DNA of 64,000 nt, taken from positions 1 through 64,000 of the forward strand of contig JAUIRK010000167.1 of NCBI GenBank assembly GCA_030549495.1, given 5' to 3'. Position numbers and translations under genes: made by a program. Shown piece after piece: positions 1 to 13,347 of this stretch; within the stretch, counting starts at the first letter, position 1, and each line of letters opens with the position of its first letter. The DNA is from Nectonema munidae. Its lineage: Eukaryota; Nematomorpha; Nectonematoida; Nectonematidae. The notes under the pieces were generated by a model. That model was given only the letters and a program-made list of their open reading frames with translations, was not told the origin of the DNA and did not search any database.

Positions 1-3000
1 AGGTTGATTTGCTTTTCCGTTTTTGAGTTTAGATGCTATTTATTCTTTGAATATCTTTCAGGAGACAAATTAATAAAAAATAAATATATTGAAAAAATAA
101 AATTACAATATTTCATCGTTATTATTTATATAACTTTCATTACGTTTTATTTTCATGATAATATAATTGAAATTATTAAGTACTTATTCTTTTTTATTAT
201 TCTACTTCTAACATATCTTTTTTTTAAAAATTGAAATAATTTTGAAAAACATAAATTTAAACATTATTTTCAGAAGGTTGATTTGCTTTTCCGTTTTTGA
301 TTTTAGATGCTATTTATTCTTTGAATATCTTTCAGGAGACAAATTAATAAAAAATAAATATATTGAAAAAATAAAATTACAATATTTCATCGTTATTATT
401 TATATAACTTTCATTACGTATTTTTTTTCATGATAATATAATTGAAATTATTAAGTCTTTTTTATTATTCTACTTCTAACTTATCTTCTTTTTAAAAATT
501 GAAATAATTTTGGAAAACATAAATTTGAAACATTCTTTTCAGAAGGTTGATTTGCTTTTCCGTTTTTGATTTTAGATGCTATTTATTCTTTGAATATCTT
601 TCAGGAGACAAATTAATAAAAAATAAATATATAGAAAAAATAAAATTACAATATTTCATCGTTATTATTTATATAACTTTCATTACTCAAAGAATTTATT
701 CAATTTTCAAAATTCTATTATATATATTTCAAATTAATATTTCTAATTTTTAAATTAATATTTTTTAAAATGAATATTTCAAATTAATAAAAGAAAAATC
801 TCTTCATGATAATATAATTGAAATTATTGAGTACTTATTCTTTTTTATTATTCTACTTCTAACATATCTTCTTTTTAAAAATTGAAATAATTTTGGAAAA
901 CATAAATTTGAAACATTCTTTTCAGAAGGTTGATTTGCTTTTCAGTTTTTGATTTTATTTATTCTATGAATATCTTTCAGGAGACAAATTAATAAAAAAT
1001 AAATATATTGAAAAAATAAAATTTCAATATTTCATCGTTATTATTTATATAACTTTCATTACCCATTCTTTTCATGATAATATAATTGAAATTATTAAGT
1101 ACTTATTTTTTTTATTATTCTACTTCTAACATATCTTCTTTTTAAAAATTGAAATAATTTTGGAAAACATAAATTTGAAACATTCTTTTCAGAAGGTTGA
1201 TTTGCTTTTCCGTTTTTGATTTTAGTTGCTATTTATTCTTTGTATATCTTTCAGGAGTCAAATTAATAAAAAATAAATATATTGAAAAAATAAAATTACA
1301 ATATTTCATTGTTATTATTTATATAACTTTCATTACGTATTTTTTTCATGATAATATAATTGAAATTATTAAGTCTTTTTTATTATTCTACTTCTAACTT
1401 ATCTTCTTTTTAAAAATTGAAATAATTTTGGAAAACATAAATTTGAAACATTCTTTTCAGAAGGTTGATTTGCTTTTCAGTTTTTGATTTTAGATGTTAT
1501 TTATTCTATGAATATCTTTCAGGAGACAAATTAATAAAAAATAAATATATTGAAAAAATAAAATTTCAATATTTCATCGTTATTATTTATATAACTTTCA
1601 TTACCCATTCTTTTCATGATAATATAATTGAAATTATTAAGTACTTATTTTTTTTATTATTCTACTTCTAACATATCTTCTTTTTAAAAATTGAAATAAT
1701 TTTGGAAAACATAAATTTGAAACATTCTTTTCAGAAGGTTGATTTGCTTTTCCGTTTTTGATTTTAGATGCTATTTATTCTTTGAATATCTTTCAGGAGT
1801 CAAATTAATAAAAAATAAATATATTGGAAAAATAAAATTACAATATTTCATTGTTATTATTTATATAACTTTCATTACGTATTCTTTTCATGATAATATA
1901 ATTGAAATTATTAAGTCTTTTTTATTATTCTACTTCTAACTTATCTTCTTTTTAAAAATTGAAATAATTTTGGAAAACATAAATTTGAAACATTCTTTTC
2001 AGAAGGTTGATTTGCTTTTCCGTTTTTGATTTTAGATGTTATTTATTCTTTGAATATCTTTCAGGAGACAAATTAATAAAAAATAAATATATTGAAAAAA
2101 TAAAATTACAATATTTCATCGTTATTATCATTCTTTCGATTTTAATTTTAATCTATTTATTATTTCAATATAACATTTCTAATTTTTAAATAATATTTTT
2201 AAAATATAAATATAAAAATTTAAAATATCTTTTCATGATAATATAATTGAAATTATTGAGTACTTATTCTTTTTTATTATTCTACTTCTAACATATCTTC
2301 TTTTTAAAAATTGAAATAATTTTGGAAAACATAAATTTGAAACATTCTTTTCAGAAGGTTGATTTGCTTTTCCGTTTTTGATTTTAGATGTTATTTATTC
2401 TATGAATATCTTTCAGGAGACAAATTAATAAAAAATAAATATATTGAAAAAATAAAATTACAATATTTAATCGTTATTATTTATATAACTTTCATTACCC
2501 ATTCTTTTCATGATAATATAATTGAAATTATTAAGTACTTATTCTTTTTTATTATTCTACTTCTAACATATCTTCTTTTTAAAAATTGAAATAATTTTGG
2601 AAAACATAAATTTGAAACATTCTTTTCAGAAGGTTGATTTGCTTTTCTGTTTTTGATTTTAGATGTTATTTATTCTATGAATATCTTTCAGGAGACAAAT
2701 TAATAAAAAATAAATATATTGAAAAAATAAAATTACAATATTTAATCGTTATTATTTATATAACTTTCATTACCCATTCTTTTCATGATAATATAATTGA
2801 AATTATTAAGTACTTATTCTTTTTTATTATTCTACTTCTAACATATCTTCTTTTTAAAAATTGAAATAATTTTGGAAAACATAAATTTGAAACATTCTTT
2901 TCAGAAGGTTGATTTGCTTTTCCGTTTTTGATTTTAGATGCTATTTATTCTTTGAATATCTTTCAGGAGTCAAATTAATAAAAAATAAATATATTGAAAA

Positions 3001-6000
3001 AATAAAATTACAATATTTCATCGTTATTATTTATATAACTTTCATTACCCATTCTCTTCATGATAATATAATTGAAATTATTAAGTACTTATTCTTTTTT
3101 ATTATTCTACTTCTAACATATCTTCTTTTTAAAAATTGAAATAATTTTGAAAAACATAAATTTAAACATTCTTTTCAGAAGGTTGATTTGCTTTTCCGTT
3201 TTTGATTTTAGATGCTATTTATTCTTTGAATATCTTTCAGGAGTCAAATTAATAAAAAATAAATATATTAGAAAAATAAAATTATAATATTTCATTGTTA
3301 TTATTTATATAACTTTCATTACGTATTCTTTTCATGATAATATAATTGAAATTATTAAGTCTTTTTTATTATTCTACTTCTAACATATCTTCTTTTTAAA
3401 AATTGAAATAATTTTGGAAAACATAAATTTGAAACATTCTTTTCAGAAGGTTGATTTGCTTTTCAGTTTTTGATTTTAGATGTTATTTATTCTATGAATA
3501 TCTTTCAGGAGACAAATTAATAAAAAATAAATATATTGAAAAAATAAAATTTCAATATTTCATCGTTATTATTTATATAACTTTCATTACCCATTCTTTT
3601 CATGATAATATAATTGAAATTATTAAGTACTTATTCTTTTTTATTATTCTACTTCTAACATATCTTCTTTTTAAAAATTGAAATAATTTTGGAAAACATA
3701 AATTTGAAACATTCTTTTCAGAAGGTTGATTTGCTTTTCCGTTTTTGATTTTAGATGTTATTTATTCTATGAATATCTTTCAGGAGACAAATTAATAAAA
3801 AATAAATATATTGAAAAAATAAAATTACAATATTTCATCGTTATTATTTATATAACTTTCATTACCCATTCTTTTCATGATAATATAATTGAAATTATTA
3901 AGTACTTATTCTTTTTTATTATTCTACTTCTAACATATCTTCTTTTTAAAAATTGAAATAATTTTGGAAAACATAAATTTGAAACATTCTTTTCAGAAGG
4001 TTGATTTGCTTTTCCGTTTTTGATTTTAGATGCTATTTATTCTTTGAATATCTTTCAGGAGTCAAATTAATAAAAAATAAATATATTGGAAAAATAAAAT
4101 TACAATATTTCATTGTTATTATTTATATAACTTTCATTACCCATTCTTTTCATGATAATATAATTGAAATTATTAAGTACTTATTCTTTTTTATTATTCT
4201 ACTTCTAACATATCTTCTTTTTAAAAATTGAAATAATTTTGGAAAACATAAATTTGAAACATTCTTTTCAGAAGGTTGATTTGCTTTTCCGTTTTTGATT
4301 TTAGATGCTATTTATTCTTTGAATATCTTTCAGGAGTCAAATTAATAAAAAATAAATATATTGGAAAAATAAAATTACAATATTTCATTGTTATTATTTA
4401 TATAACTTTCATTACGTATTCTTTTCATGATAATATAATTGAAATTATTAAGTCTTTTTTATTATTCTACTTCTAACTTATCTTCTTTTTAAAAATTGAA
4501 ATAATTTTGGAAAACATAAATTTGAAACATTCTTTTCAGAAGGTTGATTTGCTTTTCCGTTTTTGATTTTAGATGTTATTTATTCTATGAATATCTTTCA
4601 GGAGACAAATTAATAAAAAATAAATATATTGGAAAAATAAAATTATAATATTTCATCGTTATTATTTATATAACTTTCATTACGTATTCTTTTCATGATA
4701 ATATAATTGAAATTATTAAGTACTTATTCTTTTTTATTATTCTACTTCTAACATATCTTCTTTTTAAAAATTGAAATAATTTTGGAAAACATAAATTTGA
4801 AACATTCTTTTCAGAAGGTTGATTTGCTTTTCCGTTTTTGATTTTAGATGTTATTTATTCTATGAATATCTTTCAGGAGACAAATTAATAAAAAATAAAT
4901 ATATTGAAAAAATAAAATTACAATATTTCATCGTTATTATTTATATAACTTTCATTACCCATTCTTTTCATGATAATATAATTGAAATTATTAAGTACTT
5001 ATTCTTTTTTATTATTCTACTTCTAACATATCTTCTTTTTAAAAATTGAAATAATTTTGGAAAACATAAATTTGAAACATTCTTTTCAGAAGGTTGATTT
5101 GCTTTTCCGTTTTTGATTTTAGATGCTATTAATTCTTTGAATATCTTTCAGGAGTCAAATTAATAAAAAATAAATATATTGGACAAATAAAATTACAATA
5201 TTTCATTGTTATTATTTATATAACTTTCATTACCCATTCTTTTCATGATAATATAATTGAAATTATTAAGTACTTATTCTTTTTTATTATTCTACTTCTA
5301 ACATATCTTCTTTTTAAAAATTGAAATAATTTTGGAAAACATAAATTTGAAACATTCTTTTCAGAAGGTTGATTTGCTTTTCCGTTTTTGATTTTAGATG
5401 CTATTTATTCTTTGAATATCTTTCAGGAGTCAAATTAATAAAAAATAAATATATTGGAAAAATAAAATTATAATATTTCATTGTTATTATTTATATAACT
5501 TTCATTACGTATTCTTTTCATGATAATATAATTGAAATTATTAAGTCTTTTTTATTATTCTACTTCTAACTTATCTTCTTTTTAAAAATTGAAATAATTT
5601 TGGAAAACATAAATTTGAAACATTCTTTTCAGAAGGTTGATTTGCTTTTCCGTTTTTGATTTTAGATGTTATTTATTCTATGAATATCTTTCAGGAGACA
5701 AATTAATAAAAAATAAATATATTGAAAAAATAAAATTACAATATTTCATCGTTATTATTTATATAACTTTCATTACCCATTCTTTTCATGATAATATAAT
5801 TGAAATTATTAAGTACTTATTCTTTTTTATTATTCTACTTCTAACATATCTTCTTTTTAAAAATTGAAATAATTTTGAAAAACATAAATTTAAACATTAT
5901 TTTCAGAAGGTTGATTTGCTTTTCCGTTTTTGATTTTAGATGTTATTTATTCTATGAATATCTTTCAGGAGACAAATTAATAAAAAATAAATATATTGAA

Positions 6001-8080
6001 AAAATAAAATTACAATATTTCATCGTTATTATTTATATAACTTTCATTACCCATTCTTTTCATGATAATATAATTGAAATTATTAAGTACTTATTCTTTT
6101 TTATTATTCTACTTCTAACATATCTTCTTTTTAAAAATTGAAATAATTTTGGAAAACATAAATTTGAAACATTCTTTTCAGAAGGTTGATTTGCTTTTCC
6201 GTTTTTGATTTTAGATGCTATTTATTCTTTGAATATCTTTCAGGAGACAAATTAATAAAAAATAAATATATTGAAAAAATAAAATTACAATATTTCATCG
6301 TTATTATTTATATAACTTTCATTACGTATTTTTTTTCATGATAATATAATTGAAATTATTAAGTCTTTTTTATTATTCTACTTCTAACTTATCTTCTTTT
6401 TAAAAATTGAAATAATTTTGGAAAACATAAATTTGAAACATTCTTTTCAGAAGGTTGATTTGCTTTTCCGTTTTTGATTTTAGATGTTATTTATTCTTTG
6501 AATATCTTTCAGGAGACAAATTAATAAAAAATAAATATATTGAAAAAATAAAATTACAATATTTCATCGTTATTATTTATATAACTTTCATTACCCATTC
6601 TCTTCATGATAATATAATTGAAATTATTAAGTACTTATTCTTTTTTATTATTCTACTTCTAACATATCTTCTTTTTAAAAATTGAAATAATTTTGGAAAA
6701 CATAAATTTGAAACATTCTTTTCAGAAGGTTGATTTGCTTTTCCGTTTTTGATTTTAGATGCTATTTATTCTTATGAATATCTTTCAGGAGACAAATTAA
6801 TAAAAAATAAATATATTGAAAAAATAAAATTACAATATTTCCTCCTTATTATTTATATAACTTTCATTACGTTTTATTTTCATGATAATATAATTGAAAT
6901 TATTAAGTACTTATTCTTTTTTATTATTCTACTTCTAACATATCTTCTTTTTAAAAATTGAAATAATTTTGGAAAACATAAATTTGAAACGATATCTTTT
7001 CAGAAGGTTGATTTGCTTTTCCGTTTTTGATTTTAGATGCTATTTATTCTTTGAATATCTTTCAGGAGACAAATTAATAAAAAATAAATATATTGAAAAA
7101 ATAAAATTTCAATATTTCATCGTTATTATTTATATAACTTTCATTACGCATTCTTTTCATGATAATATAATTGAAATTATTAAGCTTATTCTTTTTTAGT
7201 TATTCTACTTCTAACATATCTTTTTTTTAAAATTTGAAATAATTTTGGAAAACATAAATTTGAAACATTCTTTTCAGAAGGTTGATTTGCTTTTCCTTTT
7301 TTGATTTTAGATGCTATTTATTCTTTGAATATCTTTCAGGATTTGCAAATTAATAGGAAAAATAAATATTTTGAAAATATAAAATTATAATATTTCATAG
7401 TTATTATATTACTATAAAATAATTCTTTACTTTAAAATTTAATTGGAAGAAGAGATTAAGAAATTATCAAAAATCTTTACTTATAATATTTTGATAAAAT
7501 TAAATTTTCTAAAATTATAAATAAAATCAAAATTTATACTTCAAATTTTTAAAAATTGAAATAAATTTCGAAAACATATATTTGAAACATTCTTTTCAGA
7601 AGGTTGATTTGCTTTTCCGTTTTTGAGTTTAGATGTTATATTAAATGGTTTAATTAACAATCTTTCAGGAGACAAAATTAATAAAATATAAAGTATATTG
7701 TAAAAAATAAAATTCCAATATTTCATCTGTTATTATTTATATAGTTTTCATTACGATTCTTTTCATGATAATATAATTGAAATTATTAAAACTAAATCTT
7801 TTTTATTATTCTACTTCTAACATATATATCTTTTTAAAAATTGAAATAATTTTGGAAAACATAAATTTGAAAACATTCTTTTCAGAAGGTTGATTTGCTT
7901 TTCCGTTTTTGATTTTAGATGTTATTTATTCTATGAATATCTTTCAGGAGACAAATTAATAAAAAATAAATATATTGAAAAAATAAAATTACAATATTTA
8001 ATCGTTATTATTTATATAACTTTCATTACGTTTTATTTTCATGATAATATAATTGAAATTATTAGTTACTTTTTTTAAAA
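1..8080 (+). repeat. 275-bp AT-rich satellite array (about 29 monomers)
   Basis: Tandem monomers run head to tail from the window edge. Each can be phased on the motif AAGGTTGATTTGCTTTTC, seen at about 1, 278, 544, 927, 1194, 1462, 1736, 2004, 2356, 2631, 2906, 3179, 3448, 3723, 3998, 4273, 4541, 4816, 5091, 5366, 5634, 5908, 6183, 6452, 6727, 7004, 7278, 7599 and 7887. The usual period is 275 bp. A second size class of 268 bp lacks 7 bases near the AAGTACTTATTC segment. A few monomers (544, 2004, 7278) are longer because unrelated AT-rich sequence replaces or interrupts part of the unit. Monomers are largely identical and differ by scattered substitutions. Many are open in one forward frame for about 76 codons, but with no ATG at a fixed site. 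I read this as non-coding satellite. The array continues off the left edge. Confidence 0.95.
2356..5633 (+). repeat. tetrameric higher-order repeat within the satellite (three copies)
   Basis: Three successive blocks of about 1093 bp (2356-3447, 3448-4540, 4541-5633) each consist of four monomers in the same order. Two monomers read GGAGACAAATT after CTTTCA, then two read GGAGTCAAATT, and the fourth is the 268-bp short form. The last two of each block also tend to share ATTGGAAAAATAAAA in place of ATTGAAAAAATAAAA. Multimer order of this kind is known from centromeric satellites and implies block-wise amplification. The centromere link here is inference only. Confidence 0.8.
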
Positions 8081-8464
8081 ATTGAAATAATTTTGAAAAA
8101 TAAATTATAAGTTTATTTGTCATATTTGACATTATATAAGAAGTATAGAAGGGTCTTGCAAAAGTCTATTTACTCTTTCACATGACTTATAAAGGCTTCA
8201 ATGTTTAAAAGAGAAATTTTATCTTGCAATCACGTTTAGGAGCAATTAATAAAAAACAGTATATGAAATACATAAATATATATTTCATTTTATATTTAAA
8301 TAATTTCATTGTACATTTTCATGAGAACATAATTGAAATTTTAAATGCGCCATACATTACTAAAAATATGATTTTACCAGTTCTTCAAATAGAAAGTAGT
8401 AAATTACCTGAATTTTTCTATGAGTGTGTGGGGTGGGTATATATCAGTTAAAAATTAAAAAAAA
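8081..8464 (+). repeat. decayed edge of the satellite array
   Basis: After the last clean monomer the sequence loses the unit structure. At 8215-8345 a strongly diverged monomer can still be read: a GGAGCAATTAATAAAAAAC block is followed by an AT-rich run, TTTCATTGTACATTTTC and ATGAGAACATAATTGAAATT, matching the unit in the same order. Diverged monomers at an array edge are expected where homogenisation is weak. No gene is seen here. Confidence 0.6.
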
Positions 8465-8552
8465 CTTTTCAGATACCTTTATAAAGTACCCCTTCAAAAA
8501 AGTGAAACAAATCCCCAAGGGTTCGTGAACCCCAGGTTGGGAACCCCCCCTG
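8465..8552 (-). mobile_element. hAT element terminal remnant
   Basis: Read on the minus strand this is a typical hAT end: CAGGGGGGGTTCCCAACCTG followed by GGGTTCACGAACCC. It is followed on the plus strand by CTGTAGAG (8553-8560), which fits the hAT consensus target nTCTAGAn with one mismatch and closely matches the CTCTAGAG duplication of the hAT at 10907. No transposase or partner end is seen to the left, so the element is cut off against the satellite edge. Confidence 0.65.
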
Positions 8553-8756
8553 CTGTAGAGGAACAATGCGCACATGCATACATTATTAAAAAATAGACAT
8601 TATAGTTTTGATAAACTAGTATACATAACACACTAATCTTTAATTTATCAAAAATGAACAAGTGTTTTGCAAGCATATCAATCATTTTGTTTGCTCTCCT
8701 TTATAAAAATATTTTTTTTCTCTTCATTACTTTGATTTTGTTTCATTATCCTCACA

Positions 8757-9059
8757 ATGTCTCACTCTGAAAGTGATAATAACAATGAAAATGAAGAGAT
8801 AATGATAGATACCGTATTAGAGTGTGACGATGAAAATGATACAAGTATAGTAATTCTGCCACCTGAAACAGGTGATGGAATTTTGGCTGACTTGGAGGAA
8901 GAAGATGATAATGATTCAACAACAGAACTTTTACCAAACAATGTTTCAGACAGACTGGATGTATTTTTGACTCCTAAAAACCAATGTGAAAGTCTCTCGT
9001 CATGTTCTAAAAAAGTGAAGGAAGAACTACTCAAATGGAAAATGCATTCTTACTTATAA
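8757..9059 (+). pseudogene. piggyBac transposase, N-terminal acidic region
   Basis: The frame opens at an ATG (8757) and encodes 100 residues. It starts MSHSESDNNNENEE and is rich in Asp and Glu, with the stretch ILPPETGDGILADLEEEDD. PiggyBac and PGBD proteins start this way, with an acidic low-complexity leader and an LPPE..GD..DEE motif before the DDE_Tnp_1_7 domain. It stops after LKWKMHSYL, just where the conserved domain should begin. It is therefore an N-terminal stub separated from its C-terminus at about 10.7 kb by a decayed Tigger. Assignment rests on composition, motif and the matching downstream tail. Confidence 0.6.
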
Positions 9060-9167
9060 GTCATTATAATAATTAATCATTTATTCACACGCACCTCAAC
9101 TGTACACATCTGGCAATCATCATTGAATTTTTACAGATCACCTCGCTATTAATTGTCCTATCTATAT

Positions 9168-10484
9168 ATGGCAAACCAAACTGCAACTCGGAAAAGGAAA
9201 GCTTATGCCTCATATACCATCGATCAAAAGCTGGAAGCAGTTACAAAAGTAAAAAAAGGAGATTCACAAGCAAATGTCTCAAGAGAATTTGGAGTTTCAG
9301 AAGGTATACTACGTGGTTGGATTCGAGATGAACAGAAACTGAGAGACTTGATGGACAAGATGGGCTGAAGAGAAAGAGAGCAAAGTTAGCTGCAGATCCT
9401 GCCTTGGATAAAGCCACTTTTGATTGGCTGTCTCAGAAGAACAACACCAATGTACTCATTTTTGGCAGCATCCTTCAGGCTCACGCTCAGAAGTTTCACA
9501 AAGAGATTCATGGAGAAAAAGATACTGGGTTCGTAGCTTCCAAGGGTTGGCTGCAACGCTTCCAAAGACGTCACGGAATCAAGTCAAAGGCACTCTCAGG
9601 AAAAATTTGTTCTGCTGACACACAGGCTGCTGAACACTTCATTTCAAGATACCACCAGTTAATAGAAGCAAATACCTACAGTGAAGAACAGATCTTCAAT
9701 GCTGATGAAACTGGGCTGTATTACAAGTTCCTTCCAAGAAGAACTCTGGCGCTCAAGACTAACAAGTCAGCTTACCAGGGACTGAAAAAGAACAAGGATA
9801 GGATGACCCTTCTACTAGCTTGCAACCGAGCAAGAACGCTTAAGATCAAGCCCCTTGTGATTGACAAGCCAAGAGCTCCTTGTTGTTTGAATAATGTCAA
9901 CATGGACAAACTCTCTCTTAAGTATACTCATTCATCTAGCGCCTGGATGACACCTTCAATCTTTGAAAAATGGGTTTTCAACATTTTTGTACCATCTGTT
10001 CGACGACAACTGGGGAAGATTGGAGAGGAAGAAAAAGCAGTACTACTGCTTGATAATATCCTGCCCACCCCCAGCAGAGTGTCTTCGATCCCAGGATGGA
10101 AAGATCATAGTATACTGTCTTCCAAAGAATACTACATCTCTCTGTCAACCACTTGATCAAGGCATCATCAACGCAGTGAAGAGTAACTACAAGAAACATT
10201 GTTCAAGCCATCGTCGATGAGAATGCTGATGTAGATTTCTTGAAAAAGTTTCACATCAAGGATGCGATTTATACTACAGCCAGGGCATGGAGTGACATCA
10301 CACAAAAATGTATTATTAACTGCTGGTCCAAGGGTCTTATCCCAAGTATGAAGATGACAGTGGTGAAGATGAAGACTTCTGGGGATTCTCTCAGGCAGAA
10401 GTGGAGGCTGGGGAGGATCTCATAAAACAGAACTTGTTCAACATTTCCGAAGAAGAACAAGAGCAGCCAACCTTCCTTGAGTGA
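9168..10484 (+). pseudogene. pogo/Tigger-type transposase, frameshifted (Tigger-1)
   Basis: From ATG 9168 (MANQTATRKRKAYASYT) there is a psq/CENP-B-like helix-turn-helix (YTIDQKLEAVTKVKKGDS, then SREFGVSEGILRGW). A second frame from about 9404 carries the CENP-B DNA-binding half (KGWLQRFQRRHGIK) and the DDE core with NADETGLYYK and LLDN. A third gives LPKNTTSLCQPLDQGI, the third catalytic Asp. The remainder is in further frames and ends in the acidic tail DLIKQNLFNISEEEQ, stop at 10484. Breaks near 9365, 10085, 10210 and 10400 separate these frames, so no functional protein is made. AATAAA occurs at the stop and again at about 10552. I could not find terminal inverted repeats. It interrupts the piggyBac copy. 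Confidence 0.85.
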
Positions 10485-10659
10485 ATAAAAGCGTGGGAGG
10501 AGGATGAAGACAACATTTTAAAGACGCTACGTTGAACTTGATTGCTTTCCAAATAAAGACCTTTTAACTAACCTTAAATTTTTAAATTAAAAAAAATATC
10601 AAATAAAAAAAAGAATGCCTTAAATTTTTTTTCTAACCTTTTAACCTTAAATCACAATA

Positions 10660-10820
10660 CATCAGGGCCAAGTGGAAGAAGATTGACTACCTTGAAAGTT
10701 GGTTTACATCATCCTATTTCAGCAAAAGCCAAGGAAGATGCATGCTATGTAAAAAAAATACAGTAAAAATGTCTGCTACTTCTGACGTTAGATTTCATCC
10801 TAATTGTTTTTCAATTATCA
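10660..10820 (+). pseudogene. piggyBac transposase C-terminal zinc-binding tail
   Basis: The forward frames read GPSGRRLTTLKVGLHHPI and then GRCMLCKKNTVKMSATSDVR followed by FHPNCFSI. PiggyBac proteins end with a cysteine-rich domain of pattern RC.xC...C..CdvxLHPxCF. The first CxxC and the final HPNC match, while the middle CxxC is lost. One frame change separates the two peptides. It lies downstream of and collinear with the N-terminal stub at 8757, so both belong to one old element. Confidence 0.65.
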
Positions 10821-11639
10821 TAATAAATAGTCAAGTTTCTCATTTTTATACTTTTCAAGTGTGATAATTAGACAAAGTTCCATATATGCCCAATGTTCCT
10901 CTAGAGCAGGGGTTCCCAACCCTGGGGTCGGCAAGTAATTTTCTTGGGGTCGCAAAGACATAAATGATAATGATTTATAAGGGATTTGGCTGATATCAAT
11001 GGATTAAGAAGATTCAGTAGGCTTTTCCCGAACCTTACCTTATTCCGACGTCTATCGTCTTTCTTAGGACCTTTTTAATCCTAGCATTAACTTGTGGGGA
11101 TCACGGGTTCTTAGCCATTTATACCTGTATCCATAGTTCTTCATATAGATATATATATATATATGCCTGTCTCGGATCATTTGTGTCAGTTAAGAGTTTG
11201 CATCTGGCATCTCTGCGTGTCATTCTGCTACCAATCTGTTTGAGCCAACACTGAATTTGTATTTGGAAAGTTGTTTAGTATGGAGCGTTGTAATATTTGA
11301 AAATTTGATTTATCTCTTGTGCTTTAATAGTTAGTATTTCAAGGACTAATTTTGCTTTGGTTTTGTAGTTAGGTGCATAGTTTTTTCTTTTTGTGTGTGT
11401 GTGTCGGTGTGTAGTAGAAGGTTGTCTGATGTTTGAATTTTCTATTAACTACGTTCAAGATAATGATATTCCGTGAATGTTAATGATAATTTCACTGCAA
11501 ATTACCAACTTTAGTATCAAGTCATATATGCCGAAGATATTGATGTTTACACATCTACAGTAAGCTGCAGAAAGACATGCGAATATATGTAAGAAATAAC
11601 AAATGAGTTGTTGGTGAATAATTAAAATTCAGATAAATG

Positions 11640-12664
11640 AAAAAATAGAAACATTTCTTAAAGAACATGGACTAAATGGAAAAATGTTGGTGGCATATGT
11701 ACTGATGGTACACCGTCTATGCTCGGCTGTAGATCTTGGTTTCAACAGATGGTAAAGACTCTACAAGCTGTTCGATTTCATTGCATTATACATCGTAAAC
11801 TATTAGCTTCAAAAACATTGACAACAGATTTGAAAACTGTTATACAATCAGTAGTTAAAATAGTTTACTTCATAAAGTCAAATGCATTGAACAATCGCTG
11901 GTTCGCTAAACTGTGCCAAGAAATCGATTCTAAGCATGAAGTTCTTCTATTTCACACTGATGTAAGGTGGCTGTCATCCTATTTCTGAAAAAGTATTGAA
12001 GAGATTTTTTGAGTTGATTGCTTAAAAACTGCATACTTGTTAGATTTCTTCACAATTCTGAATTCCCTTAATCTTTCACTTCAGGGAGAGACATCCAACA
12101 CTTGATTTTGCAGAAAAACGAAATGCCCTCCAAATGAAGCTGGATCTTTGGCTGTCAAGGATAGAAATTAGAAATTTTTACGTTTCCCACATTAAATACA
12201 TTTGTTGAAGAAAATGAGACTGGTGTATTCAACAACAGTTTTCAAAGTTTGCTGATCCTACACTTGGAGATTTTAAAAGAGGAGTTTAGTCGATATTTTC
12301 TAGAAAAGCCTCAGTTGTCCCATAGTTTACTTAGAAAACCATTTGCTGCAAAAATTCAAGATGTTCCTGAAAGATATCAAGAGGAATTCATTGATTTTAT
12401 CATATCTGACTTTTAATCCCTAGCAGTGAATCAATTTTGGATCAAGCAATTACTTCGATATCCAAATTTGGTTGAAGGTATGCTACTTATAAAATCGAAG
12501 TTAAGAATTAACCTCCATGCTGAGGATGACCAACGTTGTGCTGTATCCAAAACAACATCACGGATTGAGAAGTTGATGATAAAAAAGCAGTACCAAACAT
12601 GACTAAGAACATTATTGTTTATTATCAAAATAAAGCTTGTATTACTCCCATCAGTAACATCCAA
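11640..12664 (+). pseudogene. ZBED5-like hAT transposase, degenerate
   Basis: The frame starting before 11719 reads WKNVGGICTDGTPSMLG, then FHCIIHRKLLASKTL, NNRWFAKLCQEIDS and FHTDVRWLSSYF. These correspond to the TDGAPAM, CxxHR and TEVRWLS blocks of ZBED5-type hAT transposases. After a break near 11985, C-terminal pieces follow: DVPERYQEEFIDFI, then YPNLVEGMLL and SRIEKLMIKKQYQT, which match the family tail ending PRIExLxxxKQ. The BED finger and the first catalytic block are absent. Stops and frame changes occur throughout, and Tigger-2 follows at 12706. Confidence 0.8.
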
Positions 12665-13169
12665 TTATGTAAATAAATGATATATTTTGAGATAATTATA
12701 TTGTACAGTAGTGCCCACTTAATATCATACCGTTTTATAGAATATCCCGTTTATTGTCATAAAATATTGAAATCCCAAACCATTTCCTATACAAAACATA
12801 GAAATTTGCTCGTTTAATGTCATAGATATTCCCGTTTATTGTCATAGAAAATTAGCCAAAATTAATTTTTAGAATAACATTTTGCAGGATTATCGCGCCG
12901 ATACACGCATTTTTTCATCAACTTGAACTCCTATCTTATCACTAAACCAACAGTAATGCACCAATAAGTTACATCAAAGTCTAATCCCTTAATTAACCAT
13001 GACCATGACGATGTTATCGATAAGCATCACCATGATGAGTGTTCGCGCATGGTCGCACTTTCCCGTTAAAAATCATTTGGCTTTAACCATTTGGTGAGAC
13101 TTCTGACAGGTTAATGCGTCGATAAATCACATGTGATCACGAAAGCAACATTGTGATCACGAAGCTTCG

Positions 13170-13238
13170 CACATGCACCCACGCACGCATAGCAACACAC
13201 ACACTGCACACACACACACAGCTGCACACACAGGTCTT
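13170..13238. repeat. CA-rich microsatellite in the Tigger-2 leader
   Basis: An imperfect (CA)n run interrupted by GCTGCA and similar steps, within the non-coding leader upstream of the transposase start. It is of ordinary microsatellite type. Confidence 0.8.
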
Positions 13239-13347
13239 GAAAGGATGCATCCTTTTGATCTTAAATAAACTTCCCAATCAAAACAACATTTGCCGATAAA
13301 AAGGGCAGTTTTTGCTAAGCTATTCTTCAGTTCTTCAGTTTTTAATC

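Noticed and set aside
4-8078. Repeated frames of 60-88 codons in each satellite monomer (ICFSVFDFRCYLFF...)
   Set aside because: No ATG at a conserved place, 7-bp length variants shift the frame, substitutions change residues freely, and the composition is stop-poor by chance in this phase. Better explained as satellite than as a gene family.
8762-9034. Minus-strand frames opposite the piggyBac leader
   Set aside because: They mirror the acidic Glu/Asp-coding strand as Ser-rich frames. The forward frame matches a known family layout.
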